NCBI GenBank assembly: GCA_963733265.1
Contig: CAVTCF010000001.1
Location: 1,426,001 to 1,490,000, forward strand
DNA length: 64,000 nucleotides
Origin: PALSA-1006 sp963733265
Lineage (GTDB): Bacteria > Pseudomonadota > Gammaproteobacteria > Burkholderiales > Gallionellaceae
Reading direction: 5' to 3'
A program made the translations under genes and the position numbers. The notes under the pieces were generated by a model. That model made no database searches. It was not told the DNA's origin and saw only the letters and a list, made by a program, of their open reading frames with translations. Of the stretch, positions 25,125 through 34,080 are shown piece after piece (within the stretch, counting starts at the first letter, position 1; every line of letters starts with the position of its first letter).

Positions 25125-27995
25125 ATGGCTGAGCAAAATACAAACTCTATGCAAGCGCTGTGGGCTTCCTCACAGCTTTCCGGCGGCAATAACGCTTTTG
25201 TAGAGAGTTTGTACGAAGACTATCTTGCCGATCCTTCCAGCTTAACAGAAGCTTGGCGTGCTTACTTCGACGCGTTGCAATCAACAGCGGGCGCGCCTCA
25301 TGAAGTAGCGCACTCGCCCATTCAACGGGGTTTTGCGGTTTTGCCAACGCGCGCCGCGCAACAGTCAACACAGGGTGGCGATGATCGAAAGCAGTCATCA
25401 GTGTTGCAACTTATTAATGCATTCCGATTCCTTGGCGTGCGTGCCGCCGATCTGGATCCATTGAAGCGCTATTCCAAGGCCGAGGTTGCAGAACTGAATC
25501 CTGCGTATTACAACCTTCTCGATTCCGATCTCGATACAAGCTTTAATATCGGCTCGCTGGTTGGCGGAGCACGCTTGACTCTGCGCGAGATTCTGCAGCG
25601 TCTGCGCAGGATATACTGTGCCACTGTCGGCGCTGAGTATATGTACATCAGCGATATTGCGCAAAAACGCTGGATACAAACCCGCTTGGAAGGGACCGCC
25701 GGTGAAGCGGAATATCCGCTGGAAGCCAAGAAACGTATTCTTGAACGGCTTACTGCTGCGGAAGGCCTGGAACGCTATTTGCACACCAAATATGTCGGTC
25801 AGAAACGCTTTTCCCTGGAAGGTGGCGAAACGTTAATTCCGTTGTTGCATCATCTGCTGCAACGTGCGGGCGGGCAGGGTGTCAAGGAGTCTGTCATCGG
25901 CATGGCACACCGGGGTCGTCTCAATGTGCTGGTAAATACACTGGGGAAACTTCCTGCAACCTTGTTTGCCGAGTTCGAAGGAATTCATCTGGAACATCTC
26001 ACCTCGGGTGACGTGAAATACCATCAGGGTTTCTCTTCCGACATCGGTACGCAGGGCGGGCCGATGCATGTAACGCTGGCATTTAATCCTTCACACCTGG
26101 AGATTGTTAATCCCGTGGTGGAAGGCTCTGTGCGTGCGCGCCAACATCGCCGCAAAGACTTGGAAGGTAAGCAGGTATTGCCTATTTTGTTGCACGGTGA
26201 TGCTGCTTTTCCAGGGCAGGGGGTCAATCAGGAAACATTTAATCTGTCGCAAACCCGTGGCTACCGCACCGGTGGCACAGTGCATATCATTGTCAATAAC
26301 CAAATCGGCTTTACCACGTCGGATACGCGCGATACGCGCTCGTCGCTTTATTGTACCGACATTGCCAAGATGGTCGATGCACCTATCTTTCACGTGAATG
26401 CGGATGATCCCGAAGCTGTGTTGCGGGTGACTGAAATTGCGCTCGATTTTCGCATGCAATTTGGCAAGGATGTTGTCATCGACATGGTGTGCTTCCGCAA
26501 GCTGGGTCATAACGAGCAGGATGAGCCGCTGGTTACGCAACCATTCATGTATCGCTTTATCAATCAGCACCCGGGGACGCGCGCATTGTATGCAAAACGT
26601 CTGGTGGAGCAGGGGGCACTTGCAACGGGCGAGCCGGAAGCCATGGTTGCGGATTATCGCCGCGCGATGGACGAAGGCCGTGATCCTTTGCAATCCGCAT
26701 TGACAGGGCTTAAACATGAGTATGGCGTCAGTTGGTCAAAGTATACTGGCAATGTGCCATGGAATGTTCCGACGAATACCGGCGTGCCGCGTGAGCGTTT
26801 GCAACAATTGGCGGAAAGACTGACTGCAATCCCCGAGAATTTCAAATTGCATTCCCGTGTCGAGAAAATCATCGCCGACCGTATCGCGATGGGCAAGGGC
26901 GAGTTGCCGATAGACTGGGGAATGGCAGAAAATTTGGCTTATGCCAGTCTGGTTACTGAAGGAAGCCCAATCCGCTTGTCGGGTGAAGATTGCGGTCGGG
27001 GTACTTTCTTCCATCGCCACGCCGTTTTGCATGATCAGAATCGCATGCAGTTCGATGTGGGTGATTACATTCCTTTGCAACACATTGCGCCCAAGCAATC
27101 CGACTTCATTGTTATTGACTCTATTTTGTCCGAAGAAGCGGTGCTGGGATTTGAATATGGTTATGCCACAGCCGAGCCGGATACCTTGACGATATGGGAA
27201 GGCCAGTTCGGCGATTTTGCCAACGGCGCACAAGTGGTTATCGACCAATTTATCGCCTCCGGTGAAGCCAAGTGGGGCAGATTGTGCGGACTGACAATGC
27301 TGCTGCCGCATGGATACGAAGGACAAGGGCCGGAGCATTCTTCCGGACGCATCGAGCGCTACCTGCAACTTTGTGCCGACTACAATATTCAAGTCTGCGT
27401 TCCTTCCAATGCTGCGCAGATATTCCATTTGTTGCGTCGCCAATCTATGCGCCCGCTACGTAAACCGCTGGTGGTGTTTACGCCCAAGAGCTTGTTGCGC
27501 AGCAAAGATGCAGCGTCATCATTGGACGATCTCGCTAATGGCCATTTTCAGCCTGTTATCGCCGAAGTGGACAAGTTTGATGCAAACAAGGTGCGCCGAA
27601 TTATCGTTTGCAGCGGAAAAGTATATTACGACTTGCTGAAGGCTCGGCGCGAGCGAGCCATTACCGATATGGTCATCATCCGCCTGGAGCAACTCTATCC
27701 ATTTCCGCATGAAGATTTTGCCGCGCAGATTGCCGCCTATCCCAAAGCGAGCGAAGTGGTGTGGTGCCAGGAAGAACCGGGTAACCAGGGTGCATGGCAC
27801 CGCATCCAGCATTATCTGTTGCGCCATTTGCGCAAAGAGATGCGCCTCGATTATGCATTGAGACCAACTTCAGCTTCCCCCGCAGCGGGCTATCTCGCCG
27901 TACATAACGAGCAACAAAAAGCGGTGGTCGATGCAGCTTTCCGTCCCGACCTTGATGTGAAGAATAAACCAGGAGCACACCATGAGCATCATTGA
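25125..27995 (+). CDS. sucA: 2-oxoglutarate dehydrogenase E1 component SucA
   Basis: SucA decarboxylates 2-oxoglutarate with thiamine diphosphate and passes the succinyl group to SucB. The 956-residue product has the N-terminal FVESLYEDYLADPSSLTEAW helix region, MAHRGRLNVLVNTLGKLP near residue 262, the TPP motif GDAAFPGQGVNQETFNLSQ near residue 359 with NNQIGFTT, and the C-terminal LLPHGYEGQGPEHSSGRIERYLQL. The TTG at its neighbours is not used; ATG 25125 follows gltA closely. The 3' end overlaps sucB by 14 nt. No lpd (E3) gene follows, so E3 must come from elsewhere in the genome. Confidence 0.97.
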   Translation: MAEQNTNSMQALWASSQLSGGNNAFVESLYEDYLADPSSLTEAWRAYFDALQSTAGAPHEVAHSPIQRGFAVLPTRAAQQSTQGGDDRKQSSVLQLINAFRFLGVRAADLDPLKRYSKAEVAELNPAYYNLLDSDLDTSFNIGSLVGGARLTLREILQRLRRIYCATVGAEYMYISDIAQKRWIQTRLEGTAGEAEYPLEAKKRILERLTAAEGLERYLHTKYVGQKRFSLEGGETLIPLLHHLLQRAGGQGVKESVIGMAHRGRLNVLVNTLGKLPATLFAEFEGIHLEHLTSGDVKYHQGFSSDIGTQGGPMHVTLAFNPSHLEIVNPVVEGSVRARQHRRKDLEGKQVLPILLHGDAAFPGQGVNQETFNLSQTRGYRTGGTVHIIVNNQIGFTTSDTRDTRSSLYCTDIAKMVDAPIFHVNADDPEAVLRVTEIALDFRMQFGKDVVIDMVCFRKLGHNEQDEPLVTQPFMYRFINQHPGTRALYAKRLVEQGALATGEPEAMVADYRRAMDEGRDPLQSALTGLKHEYGVSWSKYTGNVPWNVPTNTGVPRERLQQLAERLTAIPENFKLHSRVEKIIADRIAMGKGELPIDWGMAENLAYASLVTEGSPIRLSGEDCGRGTFFHRHAVLHDQNRMQFDVGDYIPLQHIAPKQSDFIVIDSILSEEAVLGFEYGYATAEPDTLTIWEGQFGDFANGAQVVIDQFIASGEAKWGRLCGLTMLLPHGYEGQGPEHSSGRIERYLQLCADYNIQVCVPSNAAQIFHLLRRQSMRPLRKPLVVFTPKSLLRSKDAASSLDDLANGHFQPVIAEVDKFDANKVRRIIVCSGKVYYDLLKARRERAITDMVIIRLEQLYPFPHEDFAAQIAAYPKASEVVWCQEEPGNQGAWHRIQHYLLRHLRKEMRLDYALRPTSASPAAGYLAVHNEQQKAVVDAAFRPDLDVKNKPGAHHEHH

Positions 27996-29157
27996 AATCA
28001 AAGTCCCTCAATTGTCCGAATCCGTGACCGAAGCGACGCTTCTTACGTGGAATAAAAAAGAGGGCGAATCTGCAAACGAAGGTGAAAATCTGGTTGATAT
28101 CGAAACCGACAAAGTAGTGTTGGAATTGCCGGCAATTAAAAGCGGTGTGATAACAAAAATCATCAAACATGACGGCGACAAAGTTGTGGCCGGTGAAGTG
28201 ATCGGCACATTGGACACAGAAGCGGTAGCGGCAGCGCCCAAGGCAAAAGCAGAAGTAGCGCCCGCAGTCACACCCTCGGCACGCAAATTGGCAAGTGCTC
28301 ATGATGTAGACGCGACAAGTTTGCAGGGTAGCGGGCGCAAAGGTGCCGTGACCAAAGAAGACGTTCAGGCAGCGGCAAAAGTAAGCAGCAGTGCTGCGCG
28401 TGCAGAGCCTGTGGCGGCTAAACCGGCAACCGTTATTCCGCAACCGGCTCCGGGCAGCCGTCTTGAGCAGCGCGTGCCAATGACACGTATTCGCCAACGT
28501 ATCGCCGAACGTTTGCTGCAATCACAACAGAACGCTGCCATTCTGACTACGTTCAACGAAGTGAATATGCAGCCGGTGATAGATATCCGCACAAAATACA
28601 AAGACGCCTTCGAGAAAAAACACGGTGTGAAATTGGGCTTCTCTTCATTCTTCGTCAAAGCGGCCGTGCAGGCGCTGAAGAAGTTCCCCATTGTCAATGC
28701 GTCGATCGATGGAACAGATGTTGTTTACCACGGTTACTTTGATGTCGGCATGGCGATCGGCAGCGAGCGCGGTTTGGTTGTTCCGATCATTCGTGATGCG
28801 GATACACTTTCCCTGGCAGAAATTGAAAAACAGATCGCGGAATTTGCGGCACGTGCCAAAGAAGGCAAAATCACTCTGGAAGAATTATCCGGCGGCACTT
28901 TTTCTATCACCAATGGCGGCGTATTCGGCTCACTTCTTTCCACACCCATCATCAATCCGCCGCAAAGCGCAATTCTCGGTATTCACGCGACTAAAGATCG
29001 CCCCGTTGCCGAGAATGGGCAGGTTGTTATTCGCCCGATGAACTACCTCGCACTGTCTTACGATCACCGTATTATTGACGGACGCGAAGCTGTGCAGTTT
29101 CTGGTGGCGATCAAAGAGGTGCTGGAGTCGCCAGAACGCGTTCTGCTCGATTTGTAA
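27982..29157 (+). CDS. sucB: Dihydrolipoyllysine succinyltransferase SucB (E2 of 2-oxoglutarate dehydrogenase)
   Basis: SucB carries the succinyl group on lipoyl-lysine to CoA. The 391-residue product has one lipoyl domain with the modified Lys in DIETDKVVLELPA near residue 44, a linker of about 35 residues rich in Ala/Lys, an E1-binding peripheral domain with ARKLASAHDVD, and the catalytic domain ending SYDHRIIDGREAVQFLV with the conserved His. TTFNEVNMQ is typical of SucB. It overlaps sucA by 14 nt. Confidence 0.96.
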   Translation: MSIIEIKVPQLSESVTEATLLTWNKKEGESANEGENLVDIETDKVVLELPAIKSGVITKIIKHDGDKVVAGEVIGTLDTEAVAAAPKAKAEVAPAVTPSARKLASAHDVDATSLQGSGRKGAVTKEDVQAAAKVSSSAARAEPVAAKPATVIPQPAPGSRLEQRVPMTRIRQRIAERLLQSQQNAAILTTFNEVNMQPVIDIRTKYKDAFEKKHGVKLGFSSFFVKAAVQALKKFPIVNASIDGTDVVYHGYFDVGMAIGSERGLVVPIIRDADTLSLAEIEKQIAEFAARAKEGKITLEELSGGTFSITNGGVFGSLLSTPIINPPQSAILGIHATKDRPVAENGQVVIRPMNYLALSYDHRIIDGREAVQFLVAIKEVLESPERVLLDL

Positions 29158-30156
29158 ATGAGTGTATTTCGCGCCTACCGGATATTTGAAGAAAACGGCA
29201 ACTCCGCCGGGAAGTTTGTCGAGTTGTCATTGGATGATCTCGCCCCCGGCGAAGTCGTCATTCAGACGCATTATTCCAGTGTAAATTATAAAGACGCACT
29301 TGCCGCTACAGGCACCGGCAAGGTCATCCGGCGTTTCCCCTGCGTGGGCGGCATCGATGTGTCGGGAATTGTATCAAGCTCATCCGATCCGCGCTTCAAA
29401 GCAGGCGACGAGGTGGTGGTCACCGGATACGATATGGGTATGGGTCATGATGGCGGATATGCAGAATATGTTCGAGTTCCGGCAGATTGGGTCGTGCCTT
29501 TACCGCAAGGGCTGACTCTGTTTGATGCGATGGCGCTGGGGACAGCCGGTTTTACTGCCGCTCTTTCAATTCACCGTTTGGAGCAAAACGAACTTTCACC
29601 GGATAAAGGCAAAGTCATCGTTACCGGCGCGACAGGCGGCGTAGGAAGCCTTGCCATCAATATTTTGTCGCAACTTGGCTACCATGTGGTGGCTGTCACC
29701 GGAAAAGACAGCGAACACGAATTCCTGAAATCCCTCGGAGCAAGCGAGATTCTGCCGCGTAACAGTATCGATCTCTCAAGCAAACGTCCCCTTGAAAAAG
29801 CCCAGTGGGCAGGGGCGCTGGATTCGGTTGGTGGCGATACGCTCGCTTGGCTTGCGCGAACCATGCAGTTGGAAGGCGCAATCGCCACCTTTGGTAATGC
29901 GGCAGGAATCGAATTGCATACCTCCGTATTTCCCTTCATCTTGCGCGGTGTGAAATTGCTGGGTGTTGATTCCGCCGCAACAACAAATCCTTTGCGCAAA
30001 CAATTGTGGCAACGTCTGGCGGGCGAGTTGAAGCCGGGATTACTGGCTAAAATCGCGCACGTAGTGCCGTTTGCCGAATTGCCAGAGGTCTTTCCCAAAA
30101 TGATTCGCGGTGAAACGCGCGGACGCACCGTCATAGAAATCGGTGTCAAACACTAA
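29158..30156 (+). CDS. YhdH/AcuI-type NADPH-dependent quinone oxidoreductase-like reductase
   Basis: This zinc-independent MDR-family oxidoreductase of 332 residues begins immediately after the sucB stop. It has SSVNYKDALAATGTGKVIRRFPCVGGIDVSG at about residues 42-72, the motif that defines the YhdH/AcuI group, and the NADPH-binding VTGATGGVGSLAINILSQLGYHVV near residue 160. AcuI relatives reduce acrylyl-CoA to propionyl-CoA. Its coupling to the TCA operon is unusual for the family and may be only positional, or may link an acyl-CoA reductase to succinyl-CoA/propionyl-CoA metabolism; the latter is conjecture. Catalytic zinc ligands are absent, as expected for the group. Confidence 0.87.
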   Translation: MSVFRAYRIFEENGNSAGKFVELSLDDLAPGEVVIQTHYSSVNYKDALAATGTGKVIRRFPCVGGIDVSGIVSSSSDPRFKAGDEVVVTGYDMGMGHDGGYAEYVRVPADWVVPLPQGLTLFDAMALGTAGFTAALSIHRLEQNELSPDKGKVIVTGATGGVGSLAINILSQLGYHVVAVTGKDSEHEFLKSLGASEILPRNSIDLSSKRPLEKAQWAGALDSVGGDTLAWLARTMQLEGAIATFGNAAGIELHTSVFPFILRGVKLLGVDSAATTNPLRKQLWQRLAGELKPGLLAKIAHVVPFAELPEVFPKMIRGETRGRTVIEIGVKH

Positions 30157-30167
30157 AAAGTCAGTGC

Positions 30168-30173
30168 TATAAT
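30168..30173 (+). promoter_or_regulatory. -10 box of the tRNA-Leu gene
   Basis: A perfect TATAAT ends 42 bp before the tRNA-Leu 5' end. It sits just after the preceding stop codon. A gc-rich discriminator (gcgcgcc) follows, typical of stringently controlled stable-RNA promoters. The -35 hexamer is weak (gtcaaa at 17 bp). Confidence 0.6.
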
Positions 30174-30215
30174 GCGCGCCCTTCGCGACTCGCCCGAGTC
30201 GCTGTAGGCTGGAAT

Positions 30216-30300
30216 GCCCCGGTGGCGGAATTGGTAGACGCACCAGATTTAGGTTCTGGCGCCGCGAGGCGTGAATGTTCGAGTCATTTCCGGGGCACCA
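30216..30300 (+). tRNA. tRNA-Leu (anticodon UAG)
   Basis: An 85-nt gene with the CCA end encoded. Acceptor arms GCCCCGG and CCGGGGC pair perfectly, the D-loop contains GGTAGACGC, the anticodon stem-loop CCAGA TTTAGGT TCTGG carries TAG, and the type II variable arm (GCCGCGAGGCG) and T-loop GTTCGAGTC are present. It reads CUA and CUG leucine codons. The following 300 bp hold no recognisable integrase or attachment-site duplication. Confidence 0.97.
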
Positions 30301-30629
30301 TCAAAAATCAACAAATTAGTTTACTTATTCCGGCACATTCACTGTGCCTGAACAGTGCTAACCGTGCCAGCGGCAGATCACAGATATTGTCTTTTGCTGA
30401 TTAGCACATTCGTACTTCATAAAACCCTTTATCCGCTGTATCTCGACAGTTGCTATGATCGAGGTTCCACTTTATGGAGCTTCCATCAGTATATTCAGCG
30501 AGTTATAAGTTATAGATAAAAGCCAAAAGTATATATGTCTACATAGGCCGTTTGGCATATAGGAATTACATATTTTGAGGAGTATAAAAAAGGTTCATAA
30601 ATTGTACTAATACAATGGAGGATATGAAC
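30301..30629. other. AT-rich region after tRNA-Leu, no gene seen
   Basis: A 329-bp gap with a 6-bp hairpin GGCACA/TGTGCC at 30332-30348 (no U tract) and a plausible weak promoter for the next gene, TTGAGG (30575-30580) and TAAATT (30598-30603) with 17-bp spacing. I see nothing else I can name. Confidence 0.5.
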
Positions 30630-30896
30630 ATGGATGTACTTTCATTAATTCCAAATGTCAGCGAAGAATCCTTTACTCAGGATGGAGAGTATTGCAAAAA
30701 ATGCTCTTTCAGCGAAAGTATAGGTGCAAGTAAATCTGATTGTCTTATGAACTCGATAAAAGAAAAATGGCAATCGCCTGGTGTAATTCACTATTGCGAC
30801 GATCCATTTGCTTTCAAGTTTATAAAACTATGGCACTTAGAATTTACGAAAAAGCGATTAAATTTAGCTGGAGTTAGCCATAAGAAAAAGCTGTAA
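30630..30896 (+). CDS. Small cysteine-containing hypothetical protein
   Basis: The 88-residue product has no signal peptide. It contains the pattern CKKC (from EYCKKCSFSES) plus two further cysteines (SKSDCLMN and IHYCDDP), suggesting a small zinc or iron-sulfur-like site, and a Lys-rich tail. The family is unknown to me. I chose ATG 30630 because GGAGG lies 8 nt upstream; ATG 30615 and 30624 in the same frame place the ribosome site inside or against the start. Codon use is more AT-rich than the flanking core genes, which suggests recent acquisition. Confidence 0.6.
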   Translation: MDVLSLIPNVSEESFTQDGEYCKKCSFSESIGASKSDCLMNSIKEKWQSPGVIHYCDDPFAFKFIKLWHLEFTKKRLNLAGVSHKKKL

Positions 30897-31282
30897 TTGT
30901 CCTTCACTGCTCTTCCCTTATGGCCTTTTCGCGTCACAGCCCAGCTCACGAACCAATAAACTTGAAATCGAGCTTCAATTGAGGCTTGATAAAAGTCCTT
31001 CGCATTTGTAAATTACTTGTCCCAAAGCGGTATTTATTTCACGGCGGCGATATTTTCTCTTGTCAGTACTCAGATTTATCTCTTTTGTTGCGCCACATAC
31101 AAATAAGGCTTATTTTAATTTAGCTAGGCTAGATTTTCTTGGGGAAAATACAATATGTAGTGTCAACTTGCGTAATATTTACTATATTTAGTAGAATGAC
31201 GAATCGGACTTGTAGGGCATTGAACAGACCGACTGTGGGCTTTGATCATTTTGATTTGATGTTTTTATATCAGGAGGCGTCG
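30897..31282. other. AT-rich gap, no gene seen
   Basis: A 386-bp gap between two small orphan genes. I see no tRNA, terminator with a clear U tract, or reading frame with family support. It ends with the strong AGGAGG ribosome site of the next small gene. Confidence 0.4.
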
Positions 31283-31459
31283 ATGGATAAAGATATGTCG
31301 CAAATTGAGCATAATAGTACTCTACATAATAAGAATAGCTCTGAAATTTCCACTCAACAGCAAGTTAGCAACCGGACTGTCTCTGAGTTACCAGATCAAG
31401 AGGCAGAAATGGATGCACTTGAATCGCGCTTATTCGCAATGGCGAGATCTCGCTGTTAG
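31283..31459 (+). CDS. Short hypothetical protein with a strong ribosome site
   Basis: A 58-residue product starting at ATG 31283, which is preceded at 5 nt by a perfect AGGAGG. The protein is hydrophilic with a Ser/Gln/Asn-rich first half and an acidic helical second half (LPDQEAEMDALESRLFAMARSR) ending in Cys. No known motif. The strong ribosome site is the main evidence that it is translated; the frame extends upstream without a usable start. Confidence 0.45.
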   Translation: MDKDMSQIEHNSTLHNKNSSEISTQQQVSNRTVSELPDQEAEMDALESRLFAMARSRC

Positions 31460-31574
31460 CAATCGATATCATCAGATGCGCCATACCTTATAATCCGAGA
31501 TGCACTTAAAAGTACATCAGTGCGTTTGGTTGGATTGTTTGGTATGGTTATTTAAAATATAGGACTGCATTTAT

Positions 31575-31742
31575 CTAGTGTAGTGTTGCATCTTGTTTGG
31601 AACTTAATAAGCTCTGTAGGAGCGGCTTTAGCCGCGATGCTAACGGTGAAATTCAGCATTCCCTTCGCGGCTAAAGCCGACTCCTACAACGGATTTGCTG
31701 ATATTCACATTAAGTCTCGTCAACAATGCATCACTACCCTAG
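31575..31742. mobile_element. IS630-like MITE containing a REP-like hairpin
   Basis: A 168-bp element bounded by 17-bp inverted ends, left CTAGTGTAGTGTTGCAT (31575-31591) and right ATGCATCACTACCCTAG (31726-31742), identical at 15 of 17 positions when the right is reversed. The left end continues (to 31611) in a sequence also found next to an IS630-type transposase fragment at 46912-46946, so the element is probably a short non-autonomous derivative. The terminal TA within CTAG fits the TA target of IS630/Tc1 elements. Its centre is the hairpin listed separately. The right end overlaps the stop codon of the neighbouring gene. Confidence 0.65.
31615..31688. repeat. REP-like palindrome TGTAGGAGCGGCTTTAGCCGCGA
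   Basis: Long near-perfect inverted repeat, with arms 31615-31637 and 31664-31688 and a 26-nt loop. Each arm itself contains a nested palindrome, CGGCTTTAGCCG. The core GTAGGAGCGGCTTTAGCCGCGA is of the REP type described in many gammaproteobacteria and betaproteobacteria. I see only this copy in the window. Confidence 0.8.
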
Positions 31743-32089
31743 TTCGTCGTCGATTTACTCTTCATTTGCTGCATTAATTGATGTGCCAGAATTAACGCTG
31801 CGTCGTCGATTTTTTTCCTTGGATGGTTTGCACAGTATTTATCCATCCAGCTATAAATACTTTGCGGATTTACATGGGCTAAAAAATTAGTTCCGGTGGT
31901 CTCTGCATAGGCGCTAAGAAATCCCATCACCCAACTCTGGTCAACAGACTTATTGATATAGTTTGTATCCGTGGTTCTATCTTCAACCCACTCATTGCAA
32001 CTGATTGTTCCCACGACCAAGTCGGCAGCAGCGCTGCAGAAGGGAAATCCAATTGCGAATGCAGTCAGCAATGAAAGTATTTTTTTCAT
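31739..32089 (-). CDS. Secreted small protein, unknown function
   Basis: The 116-residue product has a signal peptide (MKKILSLLTAFAIGFPFCSAAA), followed by a helical domain with ISCNEWVEDR, QSWVMGFLSAYAETTG and YSWMDKYCANHPRKK, two cysteines likely forming a disulfide. The pattern C..W..Y or W..G with a following YCxxHP-type helix recalls the Rap1a/Tai-like or HdeA-like small periplasmic families, but I cannot assign it. The stop codon overlaps the right end of a MITE, so the extreme C-terminus could have been changed by insertion. Confidence 0.65.
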   Translation of the reverse strand: MKKILSLLTAFAIGFPFCSAAADLVVGTISCNEWVEDRTTDTNYINKSVDQSWVMGFLSAYAETTGTNFLAHVNPQSIYSWMDKYCANHPRKKIDDAALILAHQLMQQMKSKSTTN

Positions 32090-32253
32090 CCGGGTTGATT
32101 TCGGTCGGTTAGAGCTTCATTCTACTACGCGAAGATTACCCGCACGTCAAATACGTTTATCTGATAAGCATTCCAGTCAATAAGCCCTTATAATCCGCCG
32201 GATCATCATCGGGTACTACCCAGTTTCTTGCAGTTCCGCTACACTTCCGCGCC

Positions 32254-34080
32254 ATGAAAAAATTATCCCGCTGCTCGTTATTTTTGTTGCTCGTCTTGAG
32301 TTGTTTTGCTCAAACGGTCTGGGCATCCCACGCTATTGCATTGCATGGAACTTACAAATATCCCGCTGATTTTCAGTATTTCGATTACGTGAATCCCAAG
32401 GCACCACAAGGCGGCGAATTGTTCACATCGAGCCTGGGTAATTTTGAAAAACTGAATCCCTACATTCTTAAAGGGCTACCTGCAGATGGTTTGCAGTATT
32501 TGGTGTTTGAGACTTTGGCAGTGCCAGCGTGGGACGAGCCGGATACGATGTACGGACTGATCGCTGAAGATATGAAATTGGCGCCGGATGAATTGTCGAT
32601 GACATTCAAGTTAAACCGTAAAGCCAGATTTTCCAATGGCGATCTGGTGACTGCCGCAGATGTGAAATATTCTTTCGATCAGTTGATGAGCAAGCAGGCG
32701 GCGCCATTTTTTCACCGCTACTATAGTGATGTAAAGCAGATGGTGGTGATTGATCCTTATACTGTTAGAGCTGACTTCATTCGCAAGAACCATGAACTGC
32801 GTCTGATTATTTGCCAGTTGCCTATATTTTCGCACAAGTGGGGCGGCGGCAAGTCTTTTGACAAAATTACGCTGGATGTGCCGGTTGCTTCTGGCCCCTA
32901 TGTAGTCGACTCCTTTGATCTGGGCAAGCGTATCACCTATCGCCGCAACCCGAACTATTGGGGTAACGATCATCCTGCACGGCGCGGTATGTTTAACTTC
33001 GAGCGCATCACTTACCGCTATTACAAAGATTCGCTTACACGCATGGAAGCTTTGAAAGCGGGGGAGATCGATTTAATTCAGGAAAACTCTTCCAAGAATT
33101 GGGCGCGTAGTCATCAGGGCAAGCGCTGGTCGCAGGGCGAGTTGGTCAAGGCCTTATTTGCACATTCCAATGGCGCTGGCTGGCAGGGATTTTCGATGAA
33201 TCTTCGCCGCCCGCTGTTTCAGGATAAGCGAGTCAGAAAAGCTTTGTGGCTGGCAATGGATTTTGAGTGGATGAACCGCCAGTTATTTTTTAATCTGTAT
33301 AACCGAAGTCCCAGCTATTTTAGTAACACTGAATTGGCTGCGACAGGGCGTCCTGACGAACAACAGCAAAAAGTGTTGCGCGAGTTGAAGGCGGATTTTG
33401 GCGACAAATTACCGTCGGAAATATTCGATGAGATTCCGTCGCCGCCAACCACCACACCGCCACATTCGTTACGCGACAATCTGCGTCAGGCGCGTGAACT
33501 GTTAACGCAAGCGGGCTGGACTTACCGCGATGGTGCCTTGCGCGATGCACAGGGTAATCCATTCAAGTTTGAAATGATGTTGCATGAGCGTTTTGAAGAG
33601 CGTGTTTCAGCGGCTTATGCGCGAAATTTGGAAAAGCTCGGCATCCATATGGATTACCGTGTTTTTGATGCTGCACTGGCACAGCGCAAAGAAGAAAATT
33701 TCGATTACGACATGGTGTGGGGTCTGATGGGCGGCTCACAAAGTCCCGGTAACGAACTATTCGATTATTTTGGATCAATCAGTCGGGATCAGCCCGGTTC
33801 AAATAATGTGATGGGGATTTCTGATCCTGTGGTTGACGCGTTGATCTCACGCATAGTTCAGGCAGAGCGACGTGAGGATTTGGTGACACTGGTGAGAGTG
33901 CTTGACCGGGTGCTGCGACTTGGCTATTACATCGTGCCGCATTTCTATAGCAATGTCCACCGCGTTTCTTATCGCAGAACATTGGCTCAGCCTGTTGTGT
34001 TGCCGCGCTACTACACCGTTGAAGAGTGGTCGGTAAAAAACTGGTGGAAAAAACCCGATGAGAAGGAAAACACGCGATGA
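32254..34080 (+). CDS. yejA: Peptide ABC transporter substrate-binding protein YejA
   Basis: Periplasmic binding protein of the Yej importer, a peptide transporter implicated in microcin C and short-peptide uptake. The 608-residue product has a signal peptide (about 1-25), then HGTYKYPADFQYFDYVNPKAPQGGEL and the SBP family 5 fold with GLIAEDMKLAPDELSMTFKL and NPYWG-like RNPNYWGNDHPARRG. YejA-type features such as GWQGFSMNLRRPLFQDKRVRKALWLAMDFEW are conserved. It is the first gene of the four-gene operon and overlaps yejB by ATGA. Confidence 0.93.
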   Translation: MKKLSRCSLFLLLVLSCFAQTVWASHAIALHGTYKYPADFQYFDYVNPKAPQGGELFTSSLGNFEKLNPYILKGLPADGLQYLVFETLAVPAWDEPDTMYGLIAEDMKLAPDELSMTFKLNRKARFSNGDLVTAADVKYSFDQLMSKQAAPFFHRYYSDVKQMVVIDPYTVRADFIRKNHELRLIICQLPIFSHKWGGGKSFDKITLDVPVASGPYVVDSFDLGKRITYRRNPNYWGNDHPARRGMFNFERITYRYYKDSLTRMEALKAGEIDLIQENSSKNWARSHQGKRWSQGELVKALFAHSNGAGWQGFSMNLRRPLFQDKRVRKALWLAMDFEWMNRQLFFNLYNRSPSYFSNTELAATGRPDEQQQKVLRELKADFGDKLPSEIFDEIPSPPTTTPPHSLRDNLRQARELLTQAGWTYRDGALRDAQGNPFKFEMMLHERFEERVSAAYARNLEKLGIHMDYRVFDAALAQRKEENFDYDMVWGLMGGSQSPGNELFDYFGSISRDQPGSNNVMGISDPVVDALISRIVQAERREDLVTLVRVLDRVLRLGYYIVPHFYSNVHRVSYRRTLAQPVVLPRYYTVEEWSVKNWWKKPDEKENTR

